Source: Capitella teleta (taxonomy: Eukaryota; Annelida; Polychaeta; Capitellidae). Taken from it: DNA of 64,000 nucleotides. This document shows positions 62,700 through 64,000 of this stretch, piece by piece (within the stretch, counting starts at the first letter, position 1; each line of letters opens with the position of its first letter). The translations under genes were made by a program, and so were the position numbers. Where the stretch lies: the NCBI GenBank assembly GCA_000328365.1, contig KB305005.1, positions 266,992 through 330,991 of the forward strand, given 5' to 3'. The notes beneath the pieces are model-generated. The model saw nothing but the letters and a program-made list of their open reading frames with translations, was not told where the DNA came from and ran no database searches.

Positions 62700-63152
62700 T
62701 TCTACCATTGTCTCATTGTCATCATCAATCATCAATCATCATTAACATGATCCACTATTCACGAGAAGAAATCTTGAACATTAGGACAAGTTCAACCGCT
62801 ATGTGCAACCTGGACTTCATACATCCATCCAGGAGTTTGCCGCCTGTCTTCTATCAGTGCAGTGTGAACCACCACGCCATGGAAAACAACAATGACAACT
62901 ACAATTCAGAAGCAAGCAAACAAGACGTGAGCAACATCATCCACTGAAGGACAACTACAGCTTCATGGCTTCTGGAAGACGACTTCGATCGTTGAAGTGT
63001 AACACCACAAGATACCAGAATACATTCGTGCCATCCTCCATTCGACTCATAAACTCAAGTTAATCATCCATCACCTCATCATTGCAATTCGCCAAAACCA
63101 TCCCTTCGGGTCCAATAAAGTTATCTTTATCTTTATTTTTATCTTTATCTAT
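62700..63152 (+). mobile_element. Possible 3' end of a retroposon
   Basis: A compositionally distinct, C/A-rich stretch ends in TCCCTTCGGGTCCAATAAAG and a run of TTATCTTTATC repeats (63113-63152), which looks like a LINE or SINE 3' UTR with a simple repeat tail. A 79-codon frame at 62708-62947 has no recognisable domain. No 5' boundary or target duplication was found. Confidence 0.35.
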
Positions 63153-63863
63153 AACTCTGATGAAATTATAGTTATATGAATAAAGTTTTCACAGAGTGAT
63201 CCCCATTCATATCGCCAGTAAATCAAAATCGCAAGTAAAAATCAAAGAATGGCAAATATTTTACACAATTGAATGACAAAAAGAAAGACCTTTAATGAGT
63301 ATGTGTAGTGGTTATGCTGCTTAAAAAGTAGAAAGATAGTTTACTCAAGTTTGATCTTCGTGGAGGTCATATTGTCCGTCATGGCCACTGCGGTACGGAG
63401 CAATCACTAAAATCGTTCATAACTTGGCTCTTTTACGTCATAGATATTAATAGTTTGGGTCTAAACTCACATTTTCGGGGCCAAGAAACACATTGGAGGG
63501 GTCGGATTATGCTATAATCCGATTGTAGGTGTGTGAAAGCCCATATATGGGGCACAATGAGCACATAAGATAGCAATTCAATGGAAATCCGTCACCAATC
63601 AAGCTTTTACTATATACACCATGATCTTTTATCCCATGTGGCAAGTCGACCTGTAAATAATTCCTGGTAATGTCTTACAAATGTAATTATGGTTCAGTAA
63701 CCGCAATGCCCATTGAAGGGGAATATGTTCACAATCAAATTTGGGAGTTATCGATTTCACGTGTAATTTATTTTGGAATGGTTTGGGTCAATTTTCTGTG
63801 ACTAGCTTGTCTAAATATGATACACAAGCTATCTGCACAGCATAATAATAAATTAATACAAAT

Positions 63864-63913
63864 NNNNNNNNNNNNNNNNNNNNNNNNNNNNNNNNNNNNN
63901 NNNNNNNNNNNNN
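63864..63913. other. Assembly gap of 50 N
   Basis: Fifty consecutive N, probably a placeholder of arbitrary length. The sequence to its right (63914-64000) is too short to interpret. Confidence 0.99.
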
Positions 63914-64000
63914 GAAGATGAAACGCGTGAAATTTTAGGCGGTATGAGTTTCCAGGTATGATATTACAGAGTTAGATGAGTGCTCCACGGAAAACAAAAT

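Overview
The window is eukaryotic. It comes from an invertebrate animal: it holds a tetraspanin, a CRK adaptor, the nuclear pore membrane glycoprotein NUP210, a MOB2 kinase activator, an SLC23 transporter and the first exon of a probable class A GPCR, all split by spliceosomal introns. The phylum cannot be fixed from the sequence. Almost all introns are 48-67 nt, with a few very long ones. This fits compact-intron animals such as sponges, tunicates or small crustaceans; a sponge-like genome is only a guess.

Layout. (1) 1-417, minus: 5' coding exons of a tetraspanin that runs off the left edge. (2) 2620-3832, minus: complete CRK in eight exons. (3) 7316-18452, plus: complete NUP210 in 39 exons whose lengths sum to an exact multiple of three (1902 codons). 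Its 3.2-kb first intron holds a piggyBac-like element with a hAT-like element nested inside it, followed by a pogo-like element. (4) 20453-35458, minus: MOB2, tail to tail with NUP210. Its first coding exon is only 17 nt, lies 11.9 kb upstream of the second, and sits under a housekeeping-type promoter at 35.6 kb. A GC-rich region at 25.3-26.1 kb inside that intron looks like an alternative promoter and first exon. A decayed Tc1-like element (31.2-32.3 kb) is also in the intron. (5) 37.2-42.0 kb: a tRNA-derived SINE with perfect target duplications, a small two-exon gene for a 61-residue protein, a 3.4-kb DNA transposon with GGCCTAACTCA ends that is interrupted by a younger LINE, and a 388-bp AAT array. 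(6) 42780-53541, minus: complete SLC23 (nucleobase-ascorbate transporter family) in 15 coding exons. Its long introns hold an antisense LINE, a second pogo-like copy and a mariner-like fragment. (7) 54-64 kb: mostly non-coding, with mariner-like MITEs, two spliced-looking exons ending in AATAAA, a GPCR first exon starting 12 bp after a MITE, and a 50-N gap.

The genes are ordinary animal housekeeping and signalling genes (membrane organisation, SH2/SH3 signalling, nuclear pore, NDR-kinase regulation, solute uptake) and do not form one pathway. The most interesting points are the microexon start of MOB2, the Q-type NAT signature in the SLC23 protein, the link between long introns and transposons, and the GGCCTAACTCA transposon. 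I saw no LTR retroelement, other virus-like element, CRISPR array or prokaryotic operon.
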